This document shows positions 31,912-41,511 of a stretch of DNA of 64,000 nucleotides, one piece after another. The DNA is from CBFDBF01 sp050287965 (GTDB taxonomy: Bacteria; Pseudomonadota; Gammaproteobacteria; Chromatiales; Chromatiaceae). The notes below the pieces were generated by a model. The model worked only from the letters and a program-made list of their open reading frames with translations. It did not search any database and was not told the origin of the DNA. The translations under genes and the position numbers were made by a program. The DNA lies in assembly GCA_050287965.1 (NCBI GenBank), contig JBNKCX010000041.1, positions 1 through 64,000 on the forward strand, written 5' to 3'. Position 1 is the first letter of the stretch. Each line of letters opens with the position of its first letter.

Positions 31912-32928
31912 ATGCATAGCTCGACAAAACATATCAAATACCTGAACAATTTCCTGCGCCGGCGTCTGGTGCATCTCAATCTGCAGCTCCTCTATCAGTG
32001 TAATTTCCGCTGCAGGATCTGCGACTTCTGGCGGGAGGAATACCGTCATGCGCCCAGGCTTACGCTGGAGGATATGCGGATCGTTACCGAAAAACTGCAT
32101 GCGCTGTCACCGTTGATCGTTTCCATCGGGGGTGGAGAACCGTTGATCCATAAGGACCTGACAGAAATTATTCGCCTGCTTGCGCAAGACCACTTTCCGG
32201 TGATGATCTGCAACGGCTGGTACATGACCCCGGAAAAGGCGCGCGCCATGTTCGAGGCCGGTCTATGCGAAATTAGTATTTCGGTGGATTACGCCGATCC
32301 CGCACGGCATGACGAGCAGCGTGGTGTGTCGGGTGCTTTTGATCGTGCCGTCCAGGCGTTGGAGATGCTGCAGCGCAGCCGTACCCATCGCACGCAGCGG
32401 GTGCATATGATTTCAGTGGTCATGGAAGATAACCTGGATGAGATTGAGCCGTTGATAAGACTCGCCAGGGAGATCGGGGTGACCTACCTGGTGACCATGT
32501 ACAGCCATGGACGTGGCAAGAAGCCGAACATGGATTCGCGAGAGGATGTCAGTAAACGTCTACTGGATCTGCGTAAGAGATACGGTAACTTCGTCGCCAT
32601 CCGCGGCTATCTCACGCAATTCACGCAGGCCATGAACGAAGGTGTCAGTCCCTGTTTTGCGGGGCGTAACCTGTTCAATATCGATTGCCAGGGTAACGTT
32701 ACCCGTTGTATCGACCGTCTGGATCAGCTGGCCGGTAATATCTTCAAGGATGATATGACGTTAATCCGGCAGAATCTGTTACACCAGTTCGAGACGGAGG
32801 ACTGCAACGCCTGCTGGACCAGTTGTCGCGGCAATTTTGAAACCCTGATGTACGGGCGGGAGCGCTGGCGCAATCTGATCGACGGATATCGAATCACCAA
32901 GGGAATACCTCTGGCGGCGATACGATGA
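31912..32928 (+). CDS. Radical SAM protein with SPASM-like C-terminal cysteines
   Basis: The 338-residue protein has the radical SAM motif YQCNFRCRICDF (C30, C34, C37), GGGEPLIH, and a C-terminal cluster-binding set: SPCFAGRNLFNIDCQGNVTRC split as CFAG, DCQGN and TRC, then EDCNACWTSCRGN. That is the pattern of SPASM or twitch auxiliary domains, used in peptide and small-molecule modification. It starts 2 bases after the second COG1964 gene and overlaps the methyltransferase by 4 bases. The substrate is unknown; it probably acts on the same product. Confidence 0.83.
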   Translation: MHSSTKHIKYLNNFLRRRLVHLNLQLLYQCNFRCRICDFWREEYRHAPRLTLEDMRIVTEKLHALSPLIVSIGGGEPLIHKDLTEIIRLLAQDHFPVMICNGWYMTPEKARAMFEAGLCEISISVDYADPARHDEQRGVSGAFDRAVQALEMLQRSRTHRTQRVHMISVVMEDNLDEIEPLIRLAREIGVTYLVTMYSHGRGKKPNMDSREDVSKRLLDLRKRYGNFVAIRGYLTQFTQAMNEGVSPCFAGRNLFNIDCQGNVTRCIDRLDQLAGNIFKDDMTLIRQNLLHQFETEDCNACWTSCRGNFETLMYGRERWRNLIDGYRITKGIPLAAIR

Positions 32929-33572
32929 GCATCAAGAATACGAAGCTATACGGATGGGTGGTCAGACATCGGGAACGGCTGATCAACTATTATCTGTTCA
33001 TCAATATCGCCGGATTCATACTCTGGCAGGCATACGGCATTGCCCACTCTTCCGGATTGAATGTTATCGAGGTTTCCTTTCTGTTGCAGAACCTCGTGCT
33101 GGCGGGAGTGGTGTTGTTGCGCAAGGATCCGATTGCCATAGATAACAATCTCTGGCATCAGGCGGTGGCCCTGATCGCCTTTTTCTCCGGACTTGCGTTT
33201 ATGGGGCGGACCCCCACCGGTGGGCCTATGGTGCAGCAACTTTCCACCGCGGTGCTGCTGGGATCGAATCTTCTCGGCATTTTCTCGCTTCTGCATCTGG
33301 GCAGGAGTTTCGGGATATTAATCGCCTGTCGCGAGGTGCGTACCGGAGGTGTTTATAGCATTATCCGTCATCCGATGTATGCCAGTGATATGTTGTTACG
33401 TGTCGGCTACGTTATCAGCCATTTTTCTCCCTTTACCTTGGCGCTGGTCATTCTTTCATCGGGCTGTTATATCTACCGCGCCCTTCTGGAGGAACGTTTC
33501 CTCGTAGAGCAACCCGAGTACCCTGCCTATATGGAGCGTGTCCGTTATCGTTTTATCCCCGGCCTGTATTAA
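32925..33572 (+). CDS. ICMT-like integral membrane methyltransferase
   Basis: This 215-residue membrane protein has about five hydrophobic helices. It ends in the isoprenylcysteine carboxyl methyltransferase/PEMT-type signature GVYSIIRHPMYASDML followed by EERFLVEQPEYPAYMERVRYRFIPGLY, whose RHPxY and EE residues bind S-adenosylmethionine. Bacterial members methylate lipid-linked carboxyl groups or other membrane substrates. Its place between two radical SAM genes suggests that the cluster's product is membrane-embedded and capped by methylation. This is inferred. ATGA overlap with the previous gene. Confidence 0.83.
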   Translation: MSIKNTKLYGWVVRHRERLINYYLFINIAGFILWQAYGIAHSSGLNVIEVSFLLQNLVLAGVVLLRKDPIAIDNNLWHQAVALIAFFSGLAFMGRTPTGGPMVQQLSTAVLLGSNLLGIFSLLHLGRSFGILIACREVRTGGVYSIIRHPMYASDMLLRVGYVISHFSPFTLALVILSSGCYIYRALLEERFLVEQPEYPAYMERVRYRFIPGLY

Positions 33573-33596
33573 GGGGATATTCCACTTGGGTCGCCG

Positions 33597-34589
33597 GTGA
33601 ATTCCTTTCTCAAGTATCTTTATCATCGTGTGTGGGCAGGAGAATCCCGTTGGTACCCCTTCCTCGGCATCTATTACCTAACCTATCAATGTAGCTTTCG
33701 TTGTCCCTATTGCGCCGACGGCGCTAACCGGCCTTATTACGAAAAACCGGATGAGGTCGTCCCGGCTGAAACCGTGTTACAGGTCCTGAAGGGCATGCGG
33801 CGTTATTGTGAGCACGTGGTAATCACCGGCGGAGAGCCTCTCGAGCATGCGGACGCCGGCGCGGTGTTGGCGGGATTGCCGACGCTGGGCTTCAAGACCA
33901 TCGCGCTCAATACCAATGGAGAAGAGGTCGGCGTCTACCTGCCGGCCATCGCAGCCGGCGTGCACAGGCTGGTGTTCAGTCTGGACACGTTAGTGGCTGC
34001 AAAGGCGGACGCCTGGTTCGGCCGTGGTCCGGGAAAACTTGCGGATATTCTCGATAATATCGAGGTCGCCGCCGGCTACCCGGGACGCCGCTACGAGATC
34101 GTTATCTCGGCGGTGGTTACGCCCAATAATATCGATGATCTGTATGATGTTTACGAATATGCCCGCAGCCGCGGTTTTGTCTTCGCGGTCTGCCCGGAGC
34201 TTCAGGGCGTAAAGCCCCCGGAAAAGCTCTGTCGGAGCGAGGGGTACCGTAAACTGTTTGATTTCCTCATTGTGGAAAAGGCAAAGGGTGCCCCGGTTTT
34301 CGGTTCGCACCTGTATCTTGAACATATGCGCGACTTCCGCGACTTCCGCTGCCACCCCTTCGCACTTCTTACGGTCTCCCCCGGGGGGCGGATCTACTAT
34401 CCCTGTCTTGAGATCGGTCACCAGGCGGGTAATGTTCTCGATTGCAGGGATCTGCATGGTCTGCGCGTGGCCGCACGGGAACGCTTCGGCCCGCCGCCGG
34501 CCTGCCGGTCGCAATGTTTCTCGGCCTGCAGTCTGGGGTTATCGCTTATGATCGAACGGCCGATGTCGGTTATCGGCGAGAGGCCGTGA
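33597..34589 (+). CDS. Radical SAM protein, fourth in the operon
   Basis: This 330-residue protein has the motif TYQCSFRCPYCADGAN (C32, C36, C39), ITGGEPLEH and C-terminal cysteines in YYPCLEIGH and ACRSQCFSACSLG that could hold an auxiliary cluster. The N-terminus (NSFLKYLYHRVWAG) is amphipathic and may sit at the membrane. It uses a GTG start 24 bases after the methyltransferase gene and is the last gene in the run. I cannot assign a reaction. After it come 195 bases without a gene before ppdK. Confidence 0.82.
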   Translation: MNSFLKYLYHRVWAGESRWYPFLGIYYLTYQCSFRCPYCADGANRPYYEKPDEVVPAETVLQVLKGMRRYCEHVVITGGEPLEHADAGAVLAGLPTLGFKTIALNTNGEEVGVYLPAIAAGVHRLVFSLDTLVAAKADAWFGRGPGKLADILDNIEVAAGYPGRRYEIVISAVVTPNNIDDLYDVYEYARSRGFVFAVCPELQGVKPPEKLCRSEGYRKLFDFLIVEKAKGAPVFGSHLYLEHMRDFRDFRCHPFALLTVSPGGRIYYPCLEIGHQAGNVLDCRDLHGLRVAARERFGPPPACRSQCFSACSLGLSLMIERPMSVIGERP

Positions 34590-34784
34590 GCAACTGCAGG
34601 AAAGAAGGGGTTTTATATCGACGCCATCTGATAAAAAATGTCACGGAAAGCCCGCAAGGTTGAAAAATAAGTGCTTTACTAAGCTGTAATGTTTATTAAC
34701 TCGTGTCCGCAAATAGGAAAGTGGGGTCAATGACACCATTGACCCATCAACGGCCAAGCATTCATTAGGGAGCGGTATCCAGCC

Positions 34785-37574
34785 ATGACACAACAGGAAA
34801 CCAAATCGACTGTCCAACAATACGTCTTCTCCTTCGAGGAGGGCGACGGCAAAAACAAGAAACTTCTCGGTGGTAAAGGCGCCAATCTGTGCGAGATGAC
34901 CCAAATCGGTCTCAATGTGCCACCGGGATTCGTGATTACCACGGAAGCCTGCCTCGCTTACCTGGATTCCGAAAGCAAAGAACTCCCTGCCGCCCTGATG
35001 CATGAAGTACGGGCAAACATTGCCAAAGTGGAGAGATCGGCCGGGAGAAAATTCGGGGATGGCGACAATCCGTTATTGGTGTCGGTCCGTTCCGGCTCCG
35101 CCCTCTCCATGCCCGGTATGATGGACACCATCCTCGATCTGGGACTGAACCGCTCCACTCTGGAGGGGATTATCAAACAGACCGGGGACGAGCGGTTTGG
35201 ATATGACGCTTATCGCCGCTTTATCCAGCTCTTCGGTAAGGTGGCCCTCGGGGTACCGGATGAACTGTTCGACGAACAGTTTGAGGCGGTCAAGCACCAG
35301 GCCGGGGTTGCTGTCGATGTGGGGCTTTCCGCCGGAGATCTGAAGGAGATCAGCGAGCGGTTTCTCAAGGTTTATGAAGATCACACCGGCCGTCCTTTCC
35401 CGGAGGATCCCTATGAACAGTTGGAGATCGCCATAAAGGCGGTATTCAACTCCTGGATGGGGAAGAGGGCGGTGGACTACCGCCGGGAGTTCAACATTAC
35501 GCCGGCGATGGCCAACGGGACGGCGGTCAATGTCTGCACCATGGTATTCGGTAACCGCGGCGACGATTCAGCAACCGGGGTTGCGTTTACCCGCAATCCG
35601 GCGACGGGCGAAAACAAGCTCTACGGGGAGTATCTGGTAAACGCCCAGGGCGAAGATGTGGTGGCCGGTATTCGTACACCCAAGGCCATTGACAGGATGG
35701 TGGACGAGATGCCGGAGATGGCGCGCCAGTTGGCGGAATTGCGCAATAAGCTGGAGCAACACTACCAGGAAGTGCAGGACTTCGAGTTCACCATCGAAAA
35801 GGGCACCCTCTATTGTCTGCAGACCCGCAATGGCAAGATGAATGCCGCCGCCATGGTGCGTACCTCCGTAGAAATGGAGAAAGAAGGACTGATAAGCAAG
35901 GAGCAGGCGCTGTTGCGGATCAATCCGGAATTGCTGGAACAGATGCTGTTCCCCCGCCTCGACCCCAAGGCCAAGGTCAAACCGTTGGCGCAGGGGCTTG
36001 CGGCGTCTCCCGGCGCGGCCTGCGGCCATGCGGTATTTGATGCAGACCGGGCGGAAAACCTGGGCAAAGGCGGCGGGCAGAAGGTGATTCTGCTGCGGGA
36101 GGAGACCAAGCCCGAAGATATACACGGCTTTTTCGCGTCGGAGGGTATCCTCACCAGTCGTGGCGGCAAGACCTCCCATGCGGCAGTGGTGGCGCGCGGA
36201 ATGGGTAAACCTTGTGTGGCGGGAGCCGAGGGAATTCAGGTGGACGTGATGCGCCGGGAAGCCTATGTGGGTGACGCCATTATCAAGGAAGGAGATCTCA
36301 TCACTATCGACGGTACCAGCGGCAATGTCTACCTGGGAGAGATCCCTATGGTGGAACCCGAGTTTTCGCCCGAACTCAACACCCTGCTGGACTGGGCCGA
36401 CGAAGTGGCACGGTTGCGGGTTATGGCCAATGCCGATACCGCGCCCGACGCGGCCCGCGCCGTAAAATACGGAGCGCGCGGCATCGGATTATGCCGTACC
36501 GAAAGAATGTTTAATGATCCGGAACGGCTGCCGGTGGTGATCGAAATGATCGTGGCGGAAGGCGACGCGCAACGGCAGGCAGCCCTGGACCGGCTGTTGC
36601 CCATGCAACGGGACGATTTCATGGCGCTGTTCGAGGCTATGGTTCCCTGGCCGGTGACCATTCGTTTGCTCGATCCCCCCATCCATGAGTTCCTGCCGGC
36701 GGAGCGGCAACTGCAGGATGAGCTGGAGAAATTGCATCATCTGCGCCAGTCTGCTCGCGGTATGGAGGTCCTGGCCGGAACTATGATGTTGTTACGGGAA
36801 CCGGACAAGGCAAGGGAGGAGGCGGATACCCTGCGCCATGTGGTGGACGGGCATCTGGTAGAAGAAGCTATCGCCAAGAAGGAGACCATGCTGCGTAAGG
36901 TACGGGCGCTGTATGAGACCAACCCTATGCTGGGTCACCGCGGAGTGCGGCTCGGCATTACCTTTCCAGAGATATATGCAATGCAGATTCGGGCTATCCT
37001 GGAAGCGGCGGCGGAGTGTTCCAAGAAGGGAGTGGAAGTGCATCCCAAGATCAAGGTGCCGCAGGTCTGTACCGTACAGGAGCTGAAGCGGGTGCGCGAG
37101 CATGTGGATGAGATCGCAAAAGATGTGGAGCGGCAGTACGGGCACAAGGTCGATTTTCAGTTCGGAACTATGATCGAGGTGGTGCGTGCCTGCATGCGGG
37201 CGGAATCCCTGGCCCAGGAGGTGGATTTCTTCTCTTTCGGCACCAATGACCTGACCCAGGCCACCTTCTCCTTTTCACGCGAGGATGCAGAGAACAAATT
37301 CCTACCCATGTATAATGAAAACGGCATCCTCCAGGACAATCCGTTCGAGGTGCTTGATGTGAAAGGGGTAGGCAAGCTGATGGAACTGGCGGTGACCTGG
37401 GGAAGGGGCGTGAAGCCGGATTTGAACGTCGGTATCTGTGGTGAGCACGGCGGCCATCCTGCTTCGATTCGATTCTGCCACCAAGCCGGGCTGAACTATG
37501 TGTCCTGTTCCGCGCCACGGGTACCGGTGGCCAGGTTGGCGGCCGCACATGCGGCACTTTTGTCTAAGATCTAG
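34785..37574 (+). CDS. ppdK: Pyruvate, phosphate dikinase
   Basis: This 929-residue enzyme interconverts pyruvate, ATP and phosphate with phosphoenolpyruvate, AMP and pyrophosphate. It has an N-terminal ATP-grasp domain (LLGGKGANLCEMTQIGLNVP), the swivelling phosphohistidine domain with His465 in GGKTSHAAVVARG, and a C-terminal PEP/pyruvate barrel with FGTNDLTQ and Cys885 in GICGEHGG. Length fits PPDK rather than PEP synthase (about 790). It allows gluconeogenesis or pyrophosphate-linked glycolysis. No PPDK regulatory protein is adjacent. It has its own leader of 195 bases, so it is probably separate from the upstream operon. Confidence 0.95.
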   Translation: MTQQETKSTVQQYVFSFEEGDGKNKKLLGGKGANLCEMTQIGLNVPPGFVITTEACLAYLDSESKELPAALMHEVRANIAKVERSAGRKFGDGDNPLLVSVRSGSALSMPGMMDTILDLGLNRSTLEGIIKQTGDERFGYDAYRRFIQLFGKVALGVPDELFDEQFEAVKHQAGVAVDVGLSAGDLKEISERFLKVYEDHTGRPFPEDPYEQLEIAIKAVFNSWMGKRAVDYRREFNITPAMANGTAVNVCTMVFGNRGDDSATGVAFTRNPATGENKLYGEYLVNAQGEDVVAGIRTPKAIDRMVDEMPEMARQLAELRNKLEQHYQEVQDFEFTIEKGTLYCLQTRNGKMNAAAMVRTSVEMEKEGLISKEQALLRINPELLEQMLFPRLDPKAKVKPLAQGLAASPGAACGHAVFDADRAENLGKGGGQKVILLREETKPEDIHGFFASEGILTSRGGKTSHAAVVARGMGKPCVAGAEGIQVDVMRREAYVGDAIIKEGDLITIDGTSGNVYLGEIPMVEPEFSPELNTLLDWADEVARLRVMANADTAPDAARAVKYGARGIGLCRTERMFNDPERLPVVIEMIVAEGDAQRQAALDRLLPMQRDDFMALFEAMVPWPVTIRLLDPPIHEFLPAERQLQDELEKLHHLRQSARGMEVLAGTMMLLREPDKAREEADTLRHVVDGHLVEEAIAKKETMLRKVRALYETNPMLGHRGVRLGITFPEIYAMQIRAILEAAAECSKKGVEVHPKIKVPQVCTVQELKRVREHVDEIAKDVERQYGHKVDFQFGTMIEVVRACMRAESLAQEVDFFSFGTNDLTQATFSFSREDAENKFLPMYNENGILQDNPFEVLDVKGVGKLMELAVTWGRGVKPDLNVGICGEHGGHPASIRFCHQAGLNYVSCSAPRVPVARLAAAHAALLSKI

Positions 37575-37641
37575 AGTCTGGGATCCGGGCTTTAGAAAGA
37601 TCTGTTGCTTTTGTGTTGAGGTAGGTCGTCATTAACCTAGG

Positions 37642-37826
37642 GAGCCTCTGATAAACCGCGTTTTTGACCAATACGCAATGATCGCGAGGCGTGGTGCGCG
37701 GGCTGCATGACAAAGCTATATGGCAAGCGCCACGACACGGTAAGCGCGCCATTAGCTGCGCAAGCCGCCTTGGATCCAAAGACGCAAAGCTGGCGTCTCG
37801 GCCATCATGGACTTGATCAGAGGCTC
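37642..37826. mobile_element. MITE-like element with 11-bp terminal inverted repeats
   Basis: GAGCCTCTGAT at 37642-37652 is an exact inverse of ATCAGAGGCTC at 37816-37826, enclosing about 163 bases with no open frame of note. The size and structure suit a non-autonomous miniature element mobilised by a transposase elsewhere. I see no clear target duplication. It fills the gap between ppdK and the patatin-like gene, ending 23 bases before the latter's start, and may influence its expression. Confidence 0.6.
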
Positions 37827-37849
37827 ACTACCTTTAAATTGGGGTGGAG

Positions 37850-38740
37850 ATGAAGGGGAAAAGCGTATCACTGGTATTGGGTAGTGGTGGCGCCCGGGGG
37901 CTGGCACATATCGGTATTATTGAGTGGCTGGAGGAGAACGATTTCGAGATCAGTTCTATTGCCGGTTCGTCCATGGGAGCTCTGATCGGGGGTATCTACG
38001 CCGCCGGCAAACTTGAGGTGTATTCCCGCTGGATCAAGGCCCTGCAGCGAATCGACGTGATTCGGCTGTTGGATCTCTCACTGAGCGCAAGCGGTCTGAT
38101 CAAGGGAAACCGGATTATTGAGGCGTTACGGGATCTGGTCGGTGACCGCAATATCGAGGATCTACCCATATCCTTCACCGCGGTGGCAACCAATATCCTT
38201 GACCAGAAGGAGGTATGGCTGAATCACGGTTCGCTGTTTGACGCTATTCATGCCTCCATCGCAATTCCCACTCTCTTTACGCCGGTGGCGTTTCGCGGCC
38301 GGATGTTGCTGGATGGAGGGCTCGTCAATCCGATTCCCATCGCTCCCACCCTGCGCGATAAGACCGATATTACTATCGCGGTCAACCTCGGGGCTAAGCC
38401 GCGGCCGGAGTTCGAGCACCAGCCGGAACCCGGGGAACAGCCGCAACAATTGAAGGAAGACAGTTATCGGCGCAGGATCGTTCAGTTTATAGATACCGTG
38501 CAGAAAATGTTTGAGCAGGACGAGAAGGAGGAGGAGGAGATGGGGTTGTTCGATATCCTTTCCAGCACCATAGACACTATGCAGAATACTATTGCCAGAT
38601 TCCAACTGGCAGCCTATTCCCCCGACATTATTATCGATATCCCGCGTAATACCTGTTCTTTTTACGAATTTGAAAGGGCGCAGGAGATGATAGGTATAGG
38701 CCGGCAATACGCGGAACGGGTGATCGGCGTTTATCTCTGA
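37850..38740 (+). CDS. Patatin-like phospholipase
   Basis: This 296-residue protein has the patatin oxyanion loop GSGGARG, the nucleophile motif GSSMG (Ser41) and the catalytic Asp in LLDGGLVNP. It would hydrolyse acyl esters of phospholipids or related lipids as a Ser-Asp dyad enzyme; RssA-like proteins are the nearest described group. There is no signal peptide. An acidic stretch (EQDEKEEEEMG) near residue 225 precedes a C-terminal domain. I chose the ATG at 37850 (ribosome binding site GGGGTGG); a GTG two codons upstream is possible. The start follows the MITE-like element closely. Confidence 0.87.
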   Translation: MKGKSVSLVLGSGGARGLAHIGIIEWLEENDFEISSIAGSSMGALIGGIYAAGKLEVYSRWIKALQRIDVIRLLDLSLSASGLIKGNRIIEALRDLVGDRNIEDLPISFTAVATNILDQKEVWLNHGSLFDAIHASIAIPTLFTPVAFRGRMLLDGGLVNPIPIAPTLRDKTDITIAVNLGAKPRPEFEHQPEPGEQPQQLKEDSYRRRIVQFIDTVQKMFEQDEKEEEEMGLFDILSSTIDTMQNTIARFQLAAYSPDIIIDIPRNTCSFYEFERAQEMIGIGRQYAERVIGVYL

Positions 38741-38763
38741 ACGGAATCAGAGCTCTCTCGGGA

Positions 38764-41511
38764 CTAGACCAGGGACAGAAGTCGATCAGCCTGATTCTCC
38801 AGTTCTTTGAGAAGTGCCTCTATATCTGCTGTTCCCGGTTTGTTGGCCGCCTGTTCCATGCGCAGGGCGATATCGTCCAACGCCGGTACCGCACACACCG
38901 ATGTAGAACCACGCAGATGATGAGCGGCCTTCGCCAGCTCTTCCCATTTGCCGGATGAAACCAGTTTTCTGATCTTCGCGATCTGGTCCGGTAGCTCTGC
39001 ACAGAACTTCTCCAGCATCTCCTGGGCCAGATCCGCCTGTCCGGCCGTGATCTCCAGAGCCTTGTCCAAGTCTCGTACGGGTAGTCCCTGGTTTTCGTCC
39101 GCGGTGATTCGGGGCAGGTTTGCCGGCAGTGGCGGAGAAACGGAATCTATACCGAGATACTTGGATAAGACGCCCCAGAGTACCGACTCGTAAATGGGTT
39201 TGACCACACACTCATCCATACCGGCGTTCTCCACCTGCTCACGGGTTTCCGGCAGGATATCAGCTGTTAGCGCCACGATAGGTACCCGCCATTCCCGCTC
39301 CGCCTCTTGGGCTCGAATCATACGAGCCGCATCCAGACCGTTCATCTGGGGCATATGTACATCCATGAATATGAGATCGAAACGATTGTCCGCCGCCATA
39401 TCCACAGCTTTCTGACCGTTATCCACCTCCACGACATGCGCTCCCCCGTCACGCAGAAGCGTGGCGATTAGACGCAGATTTATGGGGTTATCATCTGCGA
39501 CCAGGATCTGGAAACGTTCCAGGGAAGGTGTGCTCGCCACCGTCGCTATACCGTCGATATTCGGAAAACGCGCCTCACCCCCGGAAAGGAGTATATGCAA
39601 CACCCGCAACAGGGTATTGCGACCGATCGGTCGGGACAGGCAGGTTGCGGAGCCAACCTGCGCCAGATGGTCTATGACTTCCCGTTCGGAAGAGCTGAGC
39701 AGCACAAGCAGAGGCGGATGTTCCTGCCCGCTGCGGGAAGCAATGGTTCTCTCCGCGGCGCCGTCCGCGATTTCCTCGGCACTGAATCCGGCCACGACAA
39801 GATCGACTGCATCGTTTTCGGATGATCCATCATCGCCTAATACCTCGATTCCAAAACTATGCAGATGATGCAGGATCGCCAGCCGGTTCAGGCGGTGTTT
39901 ATCCAACAGCAGGCACTTTATACCCTCAAATGGGCTCGGCTGGGGCGTAATCCACTCCTCCGGGACTTTGGGCAGCTTTATGATGGCGCTAAAGCTGGAA
40001 CCGATATTCGCCTCGCTTTCCACCGATATATCCCCGTTCATGGATTGGGCGAGTTTTTTACAGATGCTCAGCCCCAGCCCGGTGCCGCCGTATTTTCTGC
40101 TGGTAGATCTATCTGCCTGATGAAAAGAGTGGAACAGATCATCCTGGATCTTCCTGTCGATACCGATGCCGGTATCGGATACCAGAAATCTTAGGGTGCA
40201 TTCGGTATCCGTTTCGTCCTCCACCATCACCCGCACCACCACTTCTCCTTCCTGGGTGAACTTGATGGCGTTACCCACCAGATTGATCAGTATCTGCCGG
40301 ATACGCAGTTCGTCACCGATCAGCCGCTGCGGGACATCGGAATAGACCAGCAGCACCAGCTCGAGACCTTTTTCATGCGCGGAGGGAGCGAGAAGTACCA
40401 CCGGTTCTTCAAAACAATTCCTGACATTAAACGGCTCATATTCCGGCTCGAGTTTTCCCTGTTCCAGTTTCGAGTAGTCGAGGATGTTGTTTATTATCTC
40501 CAGCAGGTCGGAGGCCGATTTGGCAACCGTTTCAACCAGACCGCGTTGTTCCGGCGTGAGGTTTGTTTTCAACAGCAGGTTGGCGAAGCCGATCACTCCG
40601 TTCATCGGAGTGCGGATTTCATGGCTCATGTTGGCCAGAAACTCGGATTTTATCTGACTCGCCTTCAGGGCTCTCTTGCGTGCCAGTTCCAGCTCCACGT
40701 TCTGGATCTCCAATGTTTCCATGGTCTGCATGAGATCAGAAGTGGCTTGGTCAATCTGTTGTTGCATCAGTTCATGAGAGTTTTCCAGCTCTCTCGCCAT
40801 GGAGTTGAAGCCGTCCTCCAGGCTGTATACCTCGCCGCCGGCGGAGGGCGGAACGCGAACGGAGAAGTCACCGTGCTTCATGCGAATCACCGCCTGCGTC
40901 AGAATTTCGATAGGCCTTACGATTCGGCGGCTCAACCAGATCGCAACAATGGCGGTCATTCCAAGTGCCAGAAGCGCCATGATGAGACCGTTGCGTATGA
41001 CCCGTCGCTTGACGGTCAAAGTATAGGTATCGACCAGTTCAACAGTGACGTTACCCAGGATGTCAACGGGATCCTGGTTGGCCGTTTCGCTGAGAGCCTG
41101 ATCGGGAAAATCAGAAAACTCCGTGGATCCGACCCCTATCAATATCGGTGCGATATAACTGTGCGTATGCATCATACTTTTCCCGGATTGAGCAGACGGG
41201 GGTGTCTGCTCCAGATGAAGCAATAGACGTCCTGTATTGTCTTTGACCGATACTGAGACTGCCTGAGTTCTGTCAAATACCGCTTTTACGCTTTTTTTCA
41301 AGGCGTCATGATCGCCTGAGAACACGCCATAGACGCTTATGGAGGCGATCTCCCGGGCGACCGCTTGACCCTCGTTCTCGAAGGCGTCTTCAAGCGTCGT
41401 CAACTGGGCGATGATAAGGTAGGTAGCCAATGCCAGAGCCAGGATGGCCGCTGGAATAATACTCAACAGCAGTACCTGGAACTTTAATCTGTTGAAGCGA
41501 CGAAATATCAT
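38764..41511 (-). CDS. Hybrid sensor histidine kinase/response regulator (BarA/GacS-like architecture)
   Basis: The 915-residue protein has a membrane anchor (about 12-38), a periplasmic sensor loop (40-170), a second helix (174-195), HAMP, HisKA with His297 in SHEIRTPMNG, and HATPase (GNAIKFTQEGE, DTGIG, GTGLGLSICK). Next comes a degenerate receiver without its Asp (VVAGF, about 530-650). A true receiver follows with Asp near 717 in IFMDVHMPQMNG, then a C-terminal HPt with its His near 865 (HHLRGST). This is the BarA/GacS layout, but it is encoded directly after a periplasmic binding protein (4-base overlap) and a TonB receptor. It is therefore probably a dedicated ligand sensor rather than GacS itself. 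Confidence 0.9.
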   Translation of the reverse strand: MIFRRFNRLKFQVLLLSIIPAAILALALATYLIIAQLTTLEDAFENEGQAVAREIASISVYGVFSGDHDALKKSVKAVFDRTQAVSVSVKDNTGRLLLHLEQTPPSAQSGKSMMHTHSYIAPILIGVGSTEFSDFPDQALSETANQDPVDILGNVTVELVDTYTLTVKRRVIRNGLIMALLALGMTAIVAIWLSRRIVRPIEILTQAVIRMKHGDFSVRVPPSAGGEVYSLEDGFNSMARELENSHELMQQQIDQATSDLMQTMETLEIQNVELELARKRALKASQIKSEFLANMSHEIRTPMNGVIGFANLLLKTNLTPEQRGLVETVAKSASDLLEIINNILDYSKLEQGKLEPEYEPFNVRNCFEEPVVLLAPSAHEKGLELVLLVYSDVPQRLIGDELRIRQILINLVGNAIKFTQEGEVVVRVMVEDETDTECTLRFLVSDTGIGIDRKIQDDLFHSFHQADRSTSRKYGGTGLGLSICKKLAQSMNGDISVESEANIGSSFSAIIKLPKVPEEWITPQPSPFEGIKCLLLDKHRLNRLAILHHLHSFGIEVLGDDGSSENDAVDLVVAGFSAEEIADGAAERTIASRSGQEHPPLLVLLSSSEREVIDHLAQVGSATCLSRPIGRNTLLRVLHILLSGGEARFPNIDGIATVASTPSLERFQILVADDNPINLRLIATLLRDGGAHVVEVDNGQKAVDMAADNRFDLIFMDVHMPQMNGLDAARMIRAQEAEREWRVPIVALTADILPETREQVENAGMDECVVKPIYESVLWGVLSKYLGIDSVSPPLPANLPRITADENQGLPVRDLDKALEITAGQADLAQEMLEKFCAELPDQIAKIRKLVSSGKWEELAKAAHHLRGSTSVCAVPALDDIALRMEQAANKPGTADIEALLKELENQADRLLSLV

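Noticed and set aside
22383..34589. Ladderane or aryl-polyene cluster
   Set aside because: The KS, ACP, dehydratase and ketoreductase fit superficially, but the diagnostic genes of those clusters (desaturase-like and aryl-priming enzymes) are absent.
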